Source: Azonexus hydrophilus DSM 23864
GTDB taxonomy: Bacteria; Pseudomonadota; Gammaproteobacteria; Burkholderiales; Rhodocyclaceae
Reading direction: 5' to 3'
DNA: 64,000 nucleotides
Assembly (NCBI RefSeq): GCF_000429605.1
Contig: NZ_KE386925.1
Coordinates: 461,209-525,208, forward strand
Shown piece after piece: positions 18,110-27,236 of the stretch; position 1 is the first letter of the stretch, and each line of letters begins with the position of its first letter. A program made the position numbers and the translations under genes. Below the pieces are notes generated by a model that searched no databases, was not told the origin of the DNA, and worked only from the letters and a program-made list of their open reading frames with translations.

Positions 18110-20215
18110 TCAGGCGTTGCGCTGGCGGATGAAATCCATGACCTGCTCGGCCGGCAAAGGCTTGCTGAACAGATAGCCCTGAACCAGATCACAGCCACGA
18201 TCACGCAGGTAGTCGAGCTGCGCCTCGGTCTCAACGCCTTCGGCGACCAGCGTCAGGCCGAGATTGTGCGCGAGGCCGATAGTCGCGTCGCAAATCACCT
18301 GTCCATCGACATCCTGGCCGATTTCCTCGACGAAGGAGCGGTCGAGTTTGAGCTTGTCGAGGGCGAACATGCGCAGGTAACTCAGGGACGAATACCCGGT
18401 ACCGAAATCGTCCAGTGCCAGGCTGACGCCCATGTCGCGCAGCAGGTCGAGGACGCGCACCGTTTCGTCGGGATGCTCCATCGCCACCGACTCGGTGATC
18501 TCGAAAACCAGATCGCCCGGCGGCAGCGAATAGGCCTCGATCACCCCGCGCGCCAGTACCGACAGGTCGCTGTTGCGCATCTGGATCGCCGAAATGTTGA
18601 TCGCCATCTTGACTCCGGTCAGGCCGGCTTCGCGGAAGGCTGCCAACTGGCGACACGCCGCCCAGATGACCCAGTCACCGATCGGCTGGATCAAGCCGGT
18701 TTCCTCGGCGACGCCGATGAACATGCCCGGCGCCAGCAAACCACGCTCGGGATGCTGCCAGCGGATCAGCGCCTCGACGCTGGAAACCCTGCCGGTACGC
18801 AGGTTGATGATCGGCTGGAAATGCAGCCGGAACTCATCCCGGCCCAGGGCCAGACGTAGCGCATGCTCGATGCCCAGACGCTCGACCGCCGCCTCGTTCA
18901 TCTTGGCATCGAAGAACTGGAAGTTGTTCCGCCCGGCCGATTTGGCGTGGTACATCGCCGCGTCGGCATTGCGCATCAGCGTCTCGCCGTCCTCGCCGTC
19001 CATCGGGTAGATAGCGATGCCGATGCTGGGCGTGGTGTACAAGGTGTGGGCGCCGACCGGGTAAGGCTCGGCAACCCGCATCACCAGTTTCTCGGCGACC
19101 ATTGCCACCGATGAGGAATGCTCGATGCCGCTCAGCATCACGACGAACTCGTCGCCACCCAGGCGCGCCACCAGATCGCTTTCGCGCACGCACTGACGCA
19201 AGCGCCGGCTGACATGGATGAGCAGCTCGTCGCCGACGTGATGGCCCAAGGTATCGTTGATGACCTTGAAGCGGTCGAGATCGATGAACAGCAGCGCCAC
19301 CCGCGCCGATTCCCGGCGCGCCACGGCCAGCGCGTGCTCCAGCCGGTCCTTGAGGCTGAAACGGTTGTTCAGCCCGGTCAACATGTCGTGATGCGCCATG
19401 TAGTGGATCTTGGCTTCGGTCGCCCGCTCGGTCGACACATCGGTGAAATGCGCGACGTGGTAGCGGATATCGCCCTGGTCATCGCGTATCACCGAGACCG
19501 ACAGCCATTTCGGATACACCCCGCCATCCTTGCGGCGATCCCAGATTTCACCCTGCCAGAAGCTCTTTTCCTTGATCGCGGCCCACATCCGCTTGTAATC
19601 CTCCCGGCTGGTCCGGCCGGCGGACAGGATGCGCGGGTCTTGCCCGACAACCTCGTCCTGAGCATAACCGGTGAGCATGGTGAACGCGGCATTCACCGTC
19701 AGGATCCGGTTGTTGTGGTCGGTGATCATGATCGCTTCACCGCTGTGGTGAAAAGCGCTGCCCAGCAATTGCATCTGGGACTCAAGCAAGCGGATGTCGG
19801 TGATGTCCTGTGCCGTACCGATGGACCGCAACGGCTTGCCGGCCTCATCGTAGAAAGTTTCGCCGCGCTCCCTGATCTGCTTGATCCGGCCATCGGGCAT
19901 CACCATCCGGTGCTCGACCTCGTAGGGCTGACGGGTGGCCAGCGCGGCCTGGTAGGCTTGATCGACGCGCCCCCGGTCTTCCTCGTGGACCATTTGCAGG
20001 AAATGTTCGTAATCCACCGGCCCCTGCACCGGATCGATCTCGAAAATCTGGTAAAGCTCGTCCGACCAAGAGAGCTCGTTTCTCTCCAGATCGAGTTCCC
20101 AACTGCCGATTCCAGCCAGGCGCTGGATTTCCTGCAGTTGTTGACGACTGCGCTGCAACTCGCCCGCCAGCTTTGCCGGGAGCGTGAGGCGATCGACAAG
20201 CCAGCGCCAGATCAT
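18110..20215 (-). CDS. PAS-PAS-GGDEF-EAL cyclic-di-GMP protein
   Basis: 701 residues. Two PAS sensor domains (about 25-150 and 150-265, the second with ITDHNNRILTVNAAFTMLTGY) precede a GGDEF domain with intact LGGDEFVV and an EAL domain with intact SVEALIRWQHPERG and LDDFGTGYSSLSYLR. Both catalytic signatures are present, so synthesis and breakdown of c-di-GMP are both possible. There is no N-terminal transmembrane region, so it is probably cytoplasmic. It stands alone, with about 60 bp to folA and 94 bp to the TetR gene. Confidence 0.92.
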   Translation of the reverse strand: MIWRWLVDRLTLPAKLAGELQRSRQQLQEIQRLAGIGSWELDLERNELSWSDELYQIFEIDPVQGPVDYEHFLQMVHEEDRGRVDQAYQAALATRQPYEVEHRMVMPDGRIKQIRERGETFYDEAGKPLRSIGTAQDITDIRLLESQMQLLGSAFHHSGEAIMITDHNNRILTVNAAFTMLTGYAQDEVVGQDPRILSAGRTSREDYKRMWAAIKEKSFWQGEIWDRRKDGGVYPKWLSVSVIRDDQGDIRYHVAHFTDVSTERATEAKIHYMAHHDMLTGLNNRFSLKDRLEHALAVARRESARVALLFIDLDRFKVINDTLGHHVGDELLIHVSRRLRQCVRESDLVARLGGDEFVVMLSGIEHSSSVAMVAEKLVMRVAEPYPVGAHTLYTTPSIGIAIYPMDGEDGETLMRNADAAMYHAKSAGRNNFQFFDAKMNEAAVERLGIEHALRLALGRDEFRLHFQPIINLRTGRVSSVEALIRWQHPERGLLAPGMFIGVAEETGLIQPIGDWVIWAACRQLAAFREAGLTGVKMAINISAIQMRNSDLSVLARGVIEAYSLPPGDLVFEITESVAMEHPDETVRVLDLLRDMGVSLALDDFGTGYSSLSYLRMFALDKLKLDRSFVEEIGQDVDGQVICDATIGLAHNLGLTLVAEGVETEAQLDYLRDRGCDLVQGYLFSKPLPAEQVMDFIRQRNA

Positions 20216-20276
20216 GAATGCATCATCCTTTTTTTGAATTTGCCGTCATTGTGCTCAGACAATGCGCAAACATCAA

Positions 20277-20813
20277 TCAGCCTGCATCCGGTAAGCGCGG
20301 ACTGGCCTGCTCATACTGGAGAAAACGGCAAGCCACAACGGTTCCGGTTTTCCGCTCCCGGTAATGCTCGACGCGCTCGCTGCGCAACTGCCAGCTAGCC
20401 AGGGGAATTTCTTCGGGAAAGCGCGTATCGCCGGCGAAATCGCGCTCGATACGGGTCAGGTAAAAATAGCGGCAATAGGGCCAGGCTGCCGCATAGATCG
20501 ATGCGCCGCCGATCACGAAGACCGGTTTGCCGGTGGCCAGTGCCCGCCGCAAGCCCTCCTCCACCGAAGACACCCGATGACAACCCGGACGCAAGGCAAG
20601 ATCGGCCTGGCGCGAAACGATGAATGAATCCGGCGGCACGACATCCATCGACTCGTAAGTCAGCCGGCCGATGACCAGGGCCGCGCCGGCGACCTGCTTC
20701 TCGAACCAGGCCAGTTCCTCGGGAATATCCCAGGGCAACCAGTTATCCAGTCCGAGCACGCCGTTGGCGGCAACCGCACCGATGGCGGCGATCACTTGCG
20801 CATCTTCTGCCAT
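20277..20813 (-). CDS. folA: Dihydrofolate reductase
   Basis: 178 residues with the DHFR landmarks: IAAIGAVAANGVLGLDNWLPWDIPEELAWF, GRLTYES and FVIGGASIYAAAWPYCRYFYLTRIERDFAGDTRFPE. It reduces dihydrofolate to tetrahydrofolate with NADPH. The Trp in LPWDIPEEL and the acidic residue in PEEL match the substrate pocket. Its start lies inside the end of the folB-like gene (22-bp overlap), forming a small folate operon. Confidence 0.93.
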   Translation of the reverse strand: MAEDAQVIAAIGAVAANGVLGLDNWLPWDIPEELAWFEKQVAGAALVIGRLTYESMDVVPPDSFIVSRQADLALRPGCHRVSSVEEGLRRALATGKPVFVIGGASIYAAAWPYCRYFYLTRIERDFAGDTRFPEEIPLASWQLRSERVEHYRERKTGTVVACRFLQYEQASPRLPDAG

Positions 20814-21175
20814 TGCATCCGTGTCATCGACAGGGAAATGGCCGGCGTCGCCTGCCCGTTATAGACATGCGGCTTGTGCATGGAAACAAAGGCCGAACTG
20901 ACCGGCGGAATGGAGAAAATGGCGTCCATCACTTCAAGGATGCTCGACTCCAGGCATTCGCAGTGCGCATTCTGCTCCAGGCGGCGAATCGCCAGGAAGA
21001 TCACCTCGTAATCGACCACCTGACGGATGTCATGCGGGTCGGCGATGGCATCCATCGGCGCCCAGGCGTCGGCATGAACCACAACCGCCTGCGGGCCGTG
21101 CTTTTCAAGCGGATTGCAGCCGGTACGCAACTGTATCGTCGCATCGACCGAGGCACACCAGTGATTTTCCTGCAC
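20792..21175 (-). CDS. Dihydroneopterin aldolase family protein (FolB-like)
   Basis: 127 residues. The central part (IRQVVDYEVIFLAIRRLEQNAHCECLESSILEVMDAIFSIPPVSSAFVSMHKPHV) matches the FolB/FolX pattern: D-Y, a helix, then the L-E-x-x-x Glu region and the final strand with K-P. The start is GTG at 21175, preceded by CAGGAG. It overlaps folA, supporting a folate-pathway role. FolX-like epimerase activity cannot be excluded. Confidence 0.75.
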   Translation of the reverse strand: MQENHWCASVDATIQLRTGCNPLEKHGPQAVVVHADAWAPMDAIADPHDIRQVVDYEVIFLAIRRLEQNAHCECLESSILEVMDAIFSIPPVSSAFVSMHKPHVYNGQATPAISLSMTRMQWQKMRK

Positions 21176-21196
21176 CTGAAACTCCTGAAAAACCCG

Positions 21197-21220
21197 AAAA
21201 AAAAGCGCCGAAGCGCCCTG
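21197..21220 (-). terminator. Rho-independent terminator (UUCG-type loop)
   Basis: On the minus strand AGGGCGCTTCGGCGC is followed by eight T residues. It ends the transcript of the coiled-coil gene at 21242-21622 before the folB-like gene. Confidence 0.75.
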
Positions 21221-21241
21221 ACAGCCCCTGAGTGAACGAAC

Positions 21242-21622
21242 TCAGGCTACCGTATTGATCAAGGTACCGGTCGTCTGACCTTCGGCATTGGTATATGCAG
21301 GGGCAACGACGGCTGGCTCGCTCGGCGCAAGAACCTCTGAAATCTGCTTGCGCAAGTCACCGAGCTGATTATTCACCTGGCCCAGCGATTCCAGCGAGGA
21401 CACATTGCGCCGCGCACTGTCTGCATCTCCACGCGCCTGCACCGAACTGGTCTGCAATTGGCGCGCATTCTCCTGCGCCCGATCGGCGTCCTGTTGCGCA
21501 CTTCTCGCCTGTGACTGCAAGGCCCGCGCACGCTGTTCGGCCTGCTCGGCATTACGCTGGGCCTGCTGCGTCTGCAACTGCCCCCACGCCGCCGAACCTG
21601 CGCCTTGCGCACCCGGAATCAT
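21242..21622 (-). CDS. Small Gln/Ala-rich coiled-coil protein of unknown function
   Basis: 126 residues. Residues about 15-95 are a long coiled coil rich in Gln, Ala, Arg and Glu (QQAQRNAEQAEQRARALQSQ). The C-terminus ends NAEGQTTGTLINTVA, which recurs as NAQGQETGRLVNTTA at the end of the adjacent gene 21668-21880. No signal peptide or membrane helix is visible. Function unknown; the shared tail suggests the two act together or descend from a duplication. Confidence 0.6.
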   Translation of the reverse strand: MIPGAQGAGSAAWGQLQTQQAQRNAEQAEQRARALQSQARSAQQDADRAQENARQLQTSSVQARGDADSARRNVSSLESLGQVNNQLGDLRKQISEVLAPSEPAVVAPAYTNAEGQTTGTLINTVA

Positions 21623-21667
21623 CGCAATTACCTCACTAACAAATCACCCGCACCAGGCGGGAAATGC

Positions 21668-21880
21668 TCAGGCGGTCGTATTGACCAGACGCCCCGTCTC
21701 CTGCCCTTGGGCATTGATCACCGGACGAACCGTTTCTTCAGTTTGCTGAACCTGCTGTTCCGGACGCGCCTGCTGCTCGCGCCGCTCGACCTGTTGCTGC
21801 TCCTGGGCTGGCTGGGGACGTGCGGACTGAACGCTGTTGTTGGCATACGCACCGGATGCGCCTACAGATGCGATTTCCAT
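21668..21880 (-). CDS. Small protein with the NAxGQxTGxLxNTxA tail
   Basis: 70 residues (MEIASVGASGAYANNSVQSARPQ), Gln-rich in the middle and ending NAQGQETGRLVNTTA. It shares this tail with the neighbour 21242-21622. A good Shine-Dalgarno (CAGGAGAAGATC) precedes the ATG. The MxIAS opening resembles short YjfB-like putative motility proteins, but this is weak. Function unknown. Confidence 0.55.
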   Translation of the reverse strand: MEIASVGASGAYANNSVQSARPQPAQEQQQVERREQQARPEQQVQQTEETVRPVINAQGQETGRLVNTTA

Positions 21881-21964
21881 GATCTTCTCCTGATAGAGGA
21901 TTGCACCTTTACTTTACACCATTTCGGAAAATCTTCCAGCCGGAACAGAAGTTTCCCTTTAAAA

Positions 21965-22005
21965 AACAAACCCCGCCTCACCGTTGATACGGCTGGACGG
22001 GGCCT
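21965..22005 (-). terminator. Terminator downstream of acnB
   Basis: On the minus strand CCCCGTCCAGCCGT and ACGGTGAGGCGGGG pair with internal mismatches and are followed by TTTGTTTTTT. It ends the acnB transcript. Confidence 0.7.
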
Positions 22006-22050
22006 GAATTTCAATCAGCCCGAATGCCGGAACCAATCCGGCACACGAAC

Positions 22051-24639
22051 TTACATCTCGACCGTAGCCGCCTGCTCCACAAACTCCGGAATCTGATCGA
22101 AGTTCATGTAGCGATAGACCTCACCGGCCTTGGCGTTCACCAGCTTGATCTGCTCCATGTACTCCGGCACCGTCACGATGCGGCCGGCCAGGGCGCACAT
22201 CGCGGCCAGTTCGGCGGAGCCGAGGTAGACGCGGGTGTCGATGCCCAGGCGGTTCGGGAAGTTGCGGGTAGAGGTGGAGATCGCCGTCGAACCCTTGCGG
22301 ATCTGTGCCTGGTTGCCCATGCACAGCGAGCAGCCCGGCATTTCCATGCGGGCGCCAGACTTGCCGAGGACGCCGTAGTAGCCTTCTTCGGTCAGGATCA
22401 GCGCGTCCATCTTGGTCGGCGGGGCGATCCACAGGCGGGTCGGGATGTCCGACTTGCCTTCGAGGACCTTGCCGGCGGCGCGGAAGTGGCCGATGTTGGT
22501 CATGCACGAGCCGATGAAGACTTCGTCGATCTTGTCGCCGGCGACTTCGGACAGCAGCTTGACGTCGTCCGGGTCGTTCGGGCAGGCCAGGATCGGCTCG
22601 GTGACTTCGGCCAGGTCGATTTCGATGACTGCGGCGTACTGCGCGTTGGCGTCAGCCTGGAGCAGCGTGCCGTTGGCGATCCACTCTTCCATCGCGGCGA
22701 TGCGGCGCTTCAGGGTGCGGGCGTCCTGGTAGCCTTCGGCGATCATCCACTTCATCAGCGTGATGTTCGAACGCATGTACTCGACGATCGGTTCCTTGTT
22801 CAGGGCGATCGCGCAAGCAGCGGCGGAACGCTCGGCGGCGGCGTCGGAGAGTTCGAAGGCTTGCTCGACCTTGAGGTCCGGCAGTCCTTCAATTTCCAGG
22901 ATGCGACCGGAGAAGACGTTCTTCTTGCCTTTCTTCTCGACGGTCAGCAGGCCAGCCTTGATCGCGTAGTACGGGATGGCATTGACCAGGTCGCGCAGGG
23001 TGATGCCGTCCTGCATCTTGCCCTTGAAGCGGACCAGCACCGATTCCGGCATGTCCAGCGGCATGACGCCGGTGGCGGCGGCAAAGGCGACCAGACCGGA
23101 ACCGGCCGGGAAGGAAATGCCGATCGGGAAGCGGGTGTGCGAGTCACCGCCGGTACCGACGGTATCCGGCAGCAGCAGGCGGTTCAGCCAGGAGTGGATG
23201 ACGCCGTCGCCCGGACGCAACGAGACGCCGCCACGGGTGCTGATGAAGGACGGCAGTTCGCGGTGCATCTTGACGTCGACCAGCTTCGGATAGGCGGCGG
23301 TGTGGCAGAAGGACTGCATGACGAGGTCGGCGGAGAAGCCGAGGCAGGCCAGGTCCTTCAGTTCGTCACGGGTCATCGGGCCGGTGGTGTCTTGCGAACC
23401 GACGGTGGTCATCTTCGGCTCGCAGTAGGTGCCCGGCAGGATACCGGTCACGCCGCAAGCCTTGCCGACCATCTTCTGGGCCAGCGAGTAGCCCTTGCCG
23501 TTGTCGGCCGGGTTCTGCGGCAGGCGGAACAGCGTCGATTGCGGCAGGCCGAGGAATTCACGGGCCTTGGTGGTCAGGCCACGACCGATGATCAGCGGAA
23601 TGCGGCCGCCAGCGCGGACTTCGTCGAGGATGACGAGGGTCTTGAGCTGGGATTCGGCAATCACGGCACCATTCTTGGTGGCGGTGACCTTGCCGGTGGC
23701 CTGGTCGACCTTCAGTTCGATCTCGTCGCCCATGTCCATCTGGCCGGCGTCGATTTCGATCGGCAGGGCGCCGGCATCTTCCATCGTGTTGAAGAAGATC
23801 GGGGCGATCTTGGAACCCAGGCAGACGCCGCCGAAACGCTTGTTCGGGACGAACGGGATGTCTTCGCCGGTAAACCACAGCACGGAGTTGGTAGCGGACT
23901 TGCGGGAAGAACCGGTACCGACCACGTCACCAACGTAGGCGATCAGGTTGCCCTTCTTGGCCAAAGCTTCGAGTTGCTTGATCGGGCCGCGCGAGCCCGG
24001 CTCGTCGGCTTCGATACCCGGACGCGGGTTCTTCAGCATGGCCAGCGCATGCAGCGGGATGTCAGGACGCGACCAGGCATCCGGCGCCGGCGACAGGTCG
24101 TCGGTATTGGTTTCGCCGGTGACCTTGAACACGGTCAGCTTCTGCGAAGCCGGCACAGCCGGGCGCGAGGTGAACCACTCGCCATCGGCCCAGGATTGCA
24201 TGACGGCCTTGGCGTTGGCGTTGCCGGCCTTGGCCAGTTCGGCGACATCGTGGAAGAAGTCGAACACCAGCAGGGTCTTCTTCAGGCCTTCGGCGGCGAC
24301 GGCGCCGCAGGTCGGGCAGGCGAGCAGGTCGATCAGCGGCTTGACGTTGTAGCCGCCGAGCATCGTGCCGAGCAGTTCGGCAGCCTTCTCGCGGGAAATC
24401 AGCGCACAGGCTTCTTCGCCCTTGGCGACCTTGGCCAGGAACTCAGCCTTGACCTTGGCGGCATCATCGACGCCAGCCGGCACGCGGTAGGTGATCAGTT
24501 CGACCAGGGCGGCTTCTTCGCCGGCCGGCGGGTTCTTCAGCAGGGCCACCAGTTCGGTGGTCTGTTGCTTGGACAGGGGCAGCGGCGGGATACCGAGGGC
24601 TGCACGCTCTGCTACGTGGGCGCGATAGGCTTCAAGCAC
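22051..24639 (-). CDS. acnB: Aconitate hydratase B
   Basis: 862 residues, the normal AcnB length. It starts with the AcnB helical domain ([34 protein letters not shown]), then the swivel domain, then the 4Fe-4S domain with Cys in [27 protein letters not shown] and [12 protein letters not shown]. It interconverts citrate and isocitrate. The stop is followed by a terminator. Its upstream region (24,640-24,740) is the left flank of the integrated element, so its promoter abuts the insertion. Confidence 0.96.
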   Translation of the reverse strand: MLEAYRAHVAERAALGIPPLPLSKQQTTELVALLKNPPAGEEAALVELITYRVPAGVDDAAKVKAEFLAKVAKGEEACALISREKAAELLGTMLGGYNVKPLIDLLACPTCGAVAAEGLKKTLLVFDFFHDVAELAKAGNANAKAVMQSWADGEWFTSRPAVPASQKLTVFKVTGETNTDDLSPAPDAWSRPDIPLHALAMLKNPRPGIEADEPGSRGPIKQLEALAKKGNLIAYVGDVVGTGSSRKSATNSVLWFTGEDIPFVPNKRFGGVCLGSKIAPIFFNTMEDAGALPIEIDAGQMDMGDEIELKVDQATGKVTATKNGAVIAESQLKTLVILDEVRAGGRIPLIIGRGLTTKAREFLGLPQSTLFRLPQNPADNGKGYSLAQKMVGKACGVTGILPGTYCEPKMTTVGSQDTTGPMTRDELKDLACLGFSADLVMQSFCHTAAYPKLVDVKMHRELPSFISTRGGVSLRPGDGVIHSWLNRLLLPDTVGTGGDSHTRFPIGISFPAGSGLVAFAAATGVMPLDMPESVLVRFKGKMQDGITLRDLVNAIPYYAIKAGLLTVEKKGKKNVFSGRILEIEGLPDLKVEQAFELSDAAAERSAAACAIALNKEPIVEYMRSNITLMKWMIAEGYQDARTLKRRIAAMEEWIANGTLLQADANAQYAAVIEIDLAEVTEPILACPNDPDDVKLLSEVAGDKIDEVFIGSCMTNIGHFRAAGKVLEGKSDIPTRLWIAPPTKMDALILTEEGYYGVLGKSGARMEMPGCSLCMGNQAQIRKGSTAISTSTRNFPNRLGIDTRVYLGSAELAAMCALAGRIVTVPEYMEQIKLVNAKAGEVYRYMNFDQIPEFVEQAATVEM

Positions 24640-24737
24640 GGCGACTTCCTTTCGTAAAGGGTTGCTCTAGGGGAAACGAATATTTTACGACAACGGCGGC
24701 GGCTGGATAGTTCGCATGACAACGCCCCTGGCCGGCA

Positions 24738-24762
24738 CCCGCAGGTCTTATATATTTTATAT
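24738..24762. other. Candidate left attachment region (attL)
   Basis: The composition changes here from GC-rich chromosome (GCCGGCACCCGCAGG) to AT-rich element DNA. Two short sequences recur in the same orientation at the right end: CCCGCAGG (24738-24745 and 58003-58010) and TATTTTATAT (24753-24762 and 58041-58050). Either could be the crossover core; neither is long enough to be decisive. No tRNA gene is present. Confidence 0.35.
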
Positions 24763-24811
24763 TATATAGAGGACTCGCAACACCCCTTTTCATGCGGGAT
24801 TGAGGGATGCC

Positions 24812-24861
24812 GAGTGATAGTGATATGAAAATTTATAGAGTGCAAAACGCTTGAGTGATAG
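24812..24861. repeat. Left set of possible integrase arm-type sites
   Basis: GAGTGATAG occurs at 24812-24820 and 24853-24861, and TTATAGAGTG at 24833-24842. At the right end both are merged as TTATAGAGTGATAG at 57895-57908. Repeats confined to the two ends in the same orientation look like arm sites of a tyrosine integrase. Confidence 0.4.
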
Positions 24862-24869
24862 AGACTCTG

Positions 24870-25283
24870 CTACATCCAAGTGATTGGTTCACCACGATCA
24901 CTCAACACCTGACGGAACTCTTCTTCGGTATCGTATGTAGCTAGCTCATACTCAATTGGCTTATTGTCTGCACTGTACTTGGCATCGATGAGCCAGAACT
25001 TTGATCCAGTGATTAGAGTTACAAAGAGGTTGGATTGCTCATACTGCAATCCCATTTCTTCACGAGTGATGTCACCTTCGGCAAAGTCGTGATCAGTCTC
25101 ACGCACCTCCTGAATCAAACTCCACAAAGCATCTGCATCATCGGCATAGCCTTGCATGTTCATCAACCCTTCTTTGTCTAGGTTCTCATACTCATCACAG
25201 TGGGCAGTGATGACAATAGGTAAAGGTTCCTTGAACCCTGCCTGCCAATAGAACACAGCACCTGCATATTCAATCTTACTCAT
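24870..25283 (-). CDS. Acidic phage protein of unknown function
   Basis: 137 residues, acidic (DEYENLDKEG, ADDADALW, DTEEEFRQ), with no signal peptide or membrane segment. The end SKFWLIDAKYSADNKPIEYELATYDTEEEFRQVLSDRG resembles in style the ends of the neighbours 25437-25811 and 25830-26249 (an aromatic/aliphatic strand followed by an acidic T-E-E-E/Q-F helix). Last gene of the left arm. Its ATG overlaps the stop of the small gene upstream (ATGA). Function unknown. Confidence 0.6.
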   Translation of the reverse strand: MSKIEYAGAVFYWQAGFKEPLPIVITAHCDEYENLDKEGLMNMQGYADDADALWSLIQEVRETDHDFAEGDITREEMGLQYEQSNLFVTLITGSKFWLIDAKYSADNKPIEYELATYDTEEEFRQVLSDRGEPITWM

Positions 25284-25432
25284 TCCTTATCCTCTCTCTT
25301 TGTCTTCCGCTTCTCGTTCTGTTTCTGTCGGCGTCTCTTCTCCAGTGACAGCCTGACCCATACAGCTTCGATTACTTTTGCATCGGCTTCGTCTTGCATG
25401 GTCCTCATTAGCCGCTTGAGGGTTTCGCACAT
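25280..25432 (-). CDS. Small basic protein, translationally coupled
   Basis: A 50-codon frame starting MCETLKRLMRTMQDEADAKV and ending in a highly basic tail (RRRQKQNEKRKTKREDKE). It begins 4 nt after the stop of the gene at 25437-25811, and its stop overlaps the start of the next gene (ATGA). This spacing suggests a real coupled gene. Function unknown; the basic tail could bind nucleic acid. Confidence 0.45.
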   Translation of the reverse strand: MCETLKRLMRTMQDEADAKVIEAVWVRLSLEKRRRQKQNEKRKTKREDKE

Positions 25433-25436
25433 CTCG

Positions 25437-25811
25437 TCAAGAGTGGGACTCAAGTACCGCTCCGAACAGATTGTTGAATGCTTTTGTCATCTCTTCCTCA
25501 GTATCAAATGACTCACTGATCACTCCCGGATACTGTTTGCAAGACTCGACCTTCAGGCATTTTGCTTTGCCGAAGATGGAAGCAACACTCACCGCGTCTT
25601 CGCCAGCAACGAACACAAAGACATGGATGCGACGATCAATATAATTTTGGTTGATCTGTTTGAAGATCATGTGGTCGTAATACTTATCTCCAGCCAACAT
25701 GAAGTTGATTTGTTCTACCGCGTCGCCTTGTTCATCATAAGACAGGCTCAGTTCAAATAGTGCCCTGCCTTGAAAACGATTGATGTGTTGCCACTCAGCA
25801 ATAGACATCAC
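25437..25811 (-). CDS. Phage protein of unknown function
   Basis: 124 residues, acidic, with an RIHVFVFVAGEDAVSVASIFGKAKCLKVESCKQ core and a C-terminal SFDTEEEMTKAFNNLF helix similar to that of the gene at 24870-25283. No recognised domain. It lies at the far end of the virion operon, where phages often keep accessory genes. Confidence 0.55.
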   Translation of the reverse strand: MMSIAEWQHINRFQGRALFELSLSYDEQGDAVEQINFMLAGDKYYDHMIFKQINQNYIDRRIHVFVFVAGEDAVSVASIFGKAKCLKVESCKQYPGVISESFDTEEEMTKAFNNLFGAVLESHS

Positions 25812-25829
25812 GCACCTTCCTTCTTCATG

Positions 25830-26249
25830 TTACTCCCCCATCTGTTGATCAAAGATTCTGCAACGGTCCTCGAACTGCTCTTGTGTTAGCTTCTCAGCAA
25901 CTACACTGATTGCTTCTTTCGACTCCAACTCAATTGACCAGTACGGCGAGCCGAGCACACTAGCAATGTCGATGAAAGTATTAACAACAAGGTCACGATA
26001 CTTGTCAGCCCTGTTTGGTTCTTCGCCTTCGAAAGTAATAGTCCCAGCAACTTCAAACTTCAGTATCAACTGAACCAGATTCAACAATGCTTGCTCTTCT
26101 GTTTGAGGTTGGTTCGGTTCTGTGTGAAGGTAGATGGCTCGTTCTGTAGGTGCAAGCGATTCGAATTCAAACTCTTCAATGATGATGTACGGAGTAGCCT
26201 TCCCAATCGTTAGCACTCCACCGCCGTTGTTCTTTTCAAGCCCAGCCAT
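25830..26249 (-). CDS. Phage protein of unknown function
   Basis: 139 residues, strongly acidic (IIEEFEFESLAPTERAIYLHTEPNQPQTEEQ). The end PYWSIELESKEAISVVAEKLTQEQFEDRCRIF follows the strand-plus-acidic-helix pattern of its two downstream neighbours. A terminator lies 40 bp upstream, between this gene and the octamer at 26394-26401. Function unknown. Confidence 0.55.
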   Translation of the reverse strand: MAGLEKNNGGGVLTIGKATPYIIIEEFEFESLAPTERAIYLHTEPNQPQTEEQALLNLVQLILKFEVAGTITFEGEEPNRADKYRDLVVNTFIDIASVLGSPYWSIELESKEAISVVAEKLTQEQFEDRCRIFDQQMGE

Positions 26250-26290
26250 GGACTACCCCAAGAAAATGATTGCGGCATTTTATCACAACG

Positions 26291-26323
26291 GAAAAAGAAA
26301 AAGCCCCCGACCACCGGAGGCTT
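26291..26323 (-). terminator. Terminator-like hairpin upstream of gene 25830-26249
   Basis: On the minus strand AAGCCTCCG and CGGGGGCTT form a stem with loop GTGGT, followed by TTTTCTTTTT. It separates the gene at 26400-26699 from the next gene. Confidence 0.7.
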
Positions 26324-26393
26324 TATCTTGGTTGCTTCTCACCTATTGAGCGCAAGCCGACACTATGGATTGAATCATTGAACGACTCGCTTC

Positions 26394-26401
26394 TATTTAT
26401 C
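26394..26401 (-). promoter_or_regulatory. ATAAATA octamer (GATAAATA)
   Basis: GATAAATA on the minus strand overlaps the TGA stop of gene 26400-26699 (TGATAAATA). It is about 145 nt upstream of gene 25830-26249, with a terminator hairpin in between, so its role here is less certain than at the other sites. Confidence 0.4.
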
Positions 26402-26699
26402 ATGACCCGTTCCGTCGTTCTCGAATCTTGTCCCACATTCCCTTACGCATCTCGAACAGAATATGGCCTGCACGAGAACCCCACTTGCGATAAGGATGGA
26501 TCAAACACTCCATGTAATCCTCATGCATGATCATTCCATCCTTGCACATATTGCATAGCGTGTCGTACATGTTGATGTAACTTTCGAACGCACCTTTCTT
26601 TAGAAGGTAGTCCAGTGTATCAACATCGAGCATATCCATTGCCTGCTTGTCGTTCTTCTTTAACTTCTGGTATGTGCTTCTATCATTCATTGTCGGCAC
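26400..26699 (-). CDS. Phage protein of unknown function
   Basis: 99 residues (MPTMNDRSTYQKLKKNDKQAMDMLDVDTLDYLLKKGAFESYINMYDTLCNMCKDGMIMHEDYMECLIHPYRKWGSRAGHILFEMRKGMWDKI). Mostly helical, with Cys and Met residues; no known domain. It overlaps the upstream HNH gene by 17 bp, so the two are probably co-translated. Confidence 0.5.
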   Translation of the reverse strand: MPTMNDRSTYQKLKKNDKQAMDMLDVDTLDYLLKKGAFESYINMYDTLCNMCKDGMIMHEDYMECLIHPYRKWGSRAGHILFEMRKGMWDKIRERRNGS

Positions 26700-27192
26700 C
26701 CTTCAGATCATTCAAATGTTTCCATGTGCGCCCATAGAAGATTGAATCGGCCGCTGCCTTAGTAATACCAAAGCTCTCACCGAGCACACGAGCAGCACCA
26801 ACATTGCAAGACAGTTTGATCTTGATAGCTTGCTCTTCAGACAGCACCGCACGTCCGTTCAGCTTGCCGGGATGGGAAGCAAAACTCCTGCGCCCCTTTA
26901 TCGTCATGTCGGATAGGTTATCTGTTTGCGTACCTACAAACAGATGATCAGGATTTACACATGATGGGTTATCACATTTGTGGCATACGCAATCACCCGG
27001 TCGCAGCTCTCCCTTATGTAGTTTGTAGGAGGCTTGTGATGCCTTGATGGATTTATATCCCCAGCCGAACCTACCGTATCCCTGTCTATCGATATGCGCT
27101 GTCCATCTCCAACAAGGAGTATCGACATATGGGGGTGTTATTGATTCGTCTTCTACCCACTTCTCATTAAATCGTTCAAGTGTTGTTCTCAT
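26683..27192 (-). CDS. HNH homing-type endonuclease with C-terminal HTH-like segment
   Basis: 169 residues from ATG 27192 (MRTTLERFNEKWV), which has GGAG six bases upstream; an in-frame TTG at 27204 lacks a site. The N-terminus has CWRWTAHIDRQGYGRFGWGYKS, then the HNH centre GDCVCHKCDNPSCVNPDHLFVGTQTDN (Cys, His and Asn residues as in the HNH_3 type). The C-terminal part (LSEEQAIKIKLSCNVGAARVLGESFGITKAAADSIFYGRTWKHL) resembles a DNA-binding NUMOD-like segment. It shares this layout with the HNH protein at 55235-55729. Free-standing, not in an obvious intron. Confidence 0.8.
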   Translation of the reverse strand: MRTTLERFNEKWVEDESITPPYVDTPCWRWTAHIDRQGYGRFGWGYKSIKASQASYKLHKGELRPGDCVCHKCDNPSCVNPDHLFVGTQTDNLSDMTIKGRRSFASHPGKLNGRAVLSEEQAIKIKLSCNVGAARVLGESFGITKAAADSIFYGRTWKHLNDLKGADNE

Positions 27193-27208
27193 TGTCATCT
27201 CCAAAAGA

Positions 27209-27236
27209 AAAAGCAGAGTGTTTAGGCTCTGCTTTT
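27209..27236 (-). terminator. Terminator-like hairpin in the HNH leader
   Basis: On the minus strand AAAAGCAGAG and CTCTGCTTTT form a 10-bp stem with loop CCTAAACA, followed by TTCTTTT and the GGAG ribosome site. It lies between the octamer 27236-27243 and the HNH start. An outer arm pair GTCATC/GATGAC (27244-27249 and 27194-27199) overlaps the ribosome site. Confidence 0.65.
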
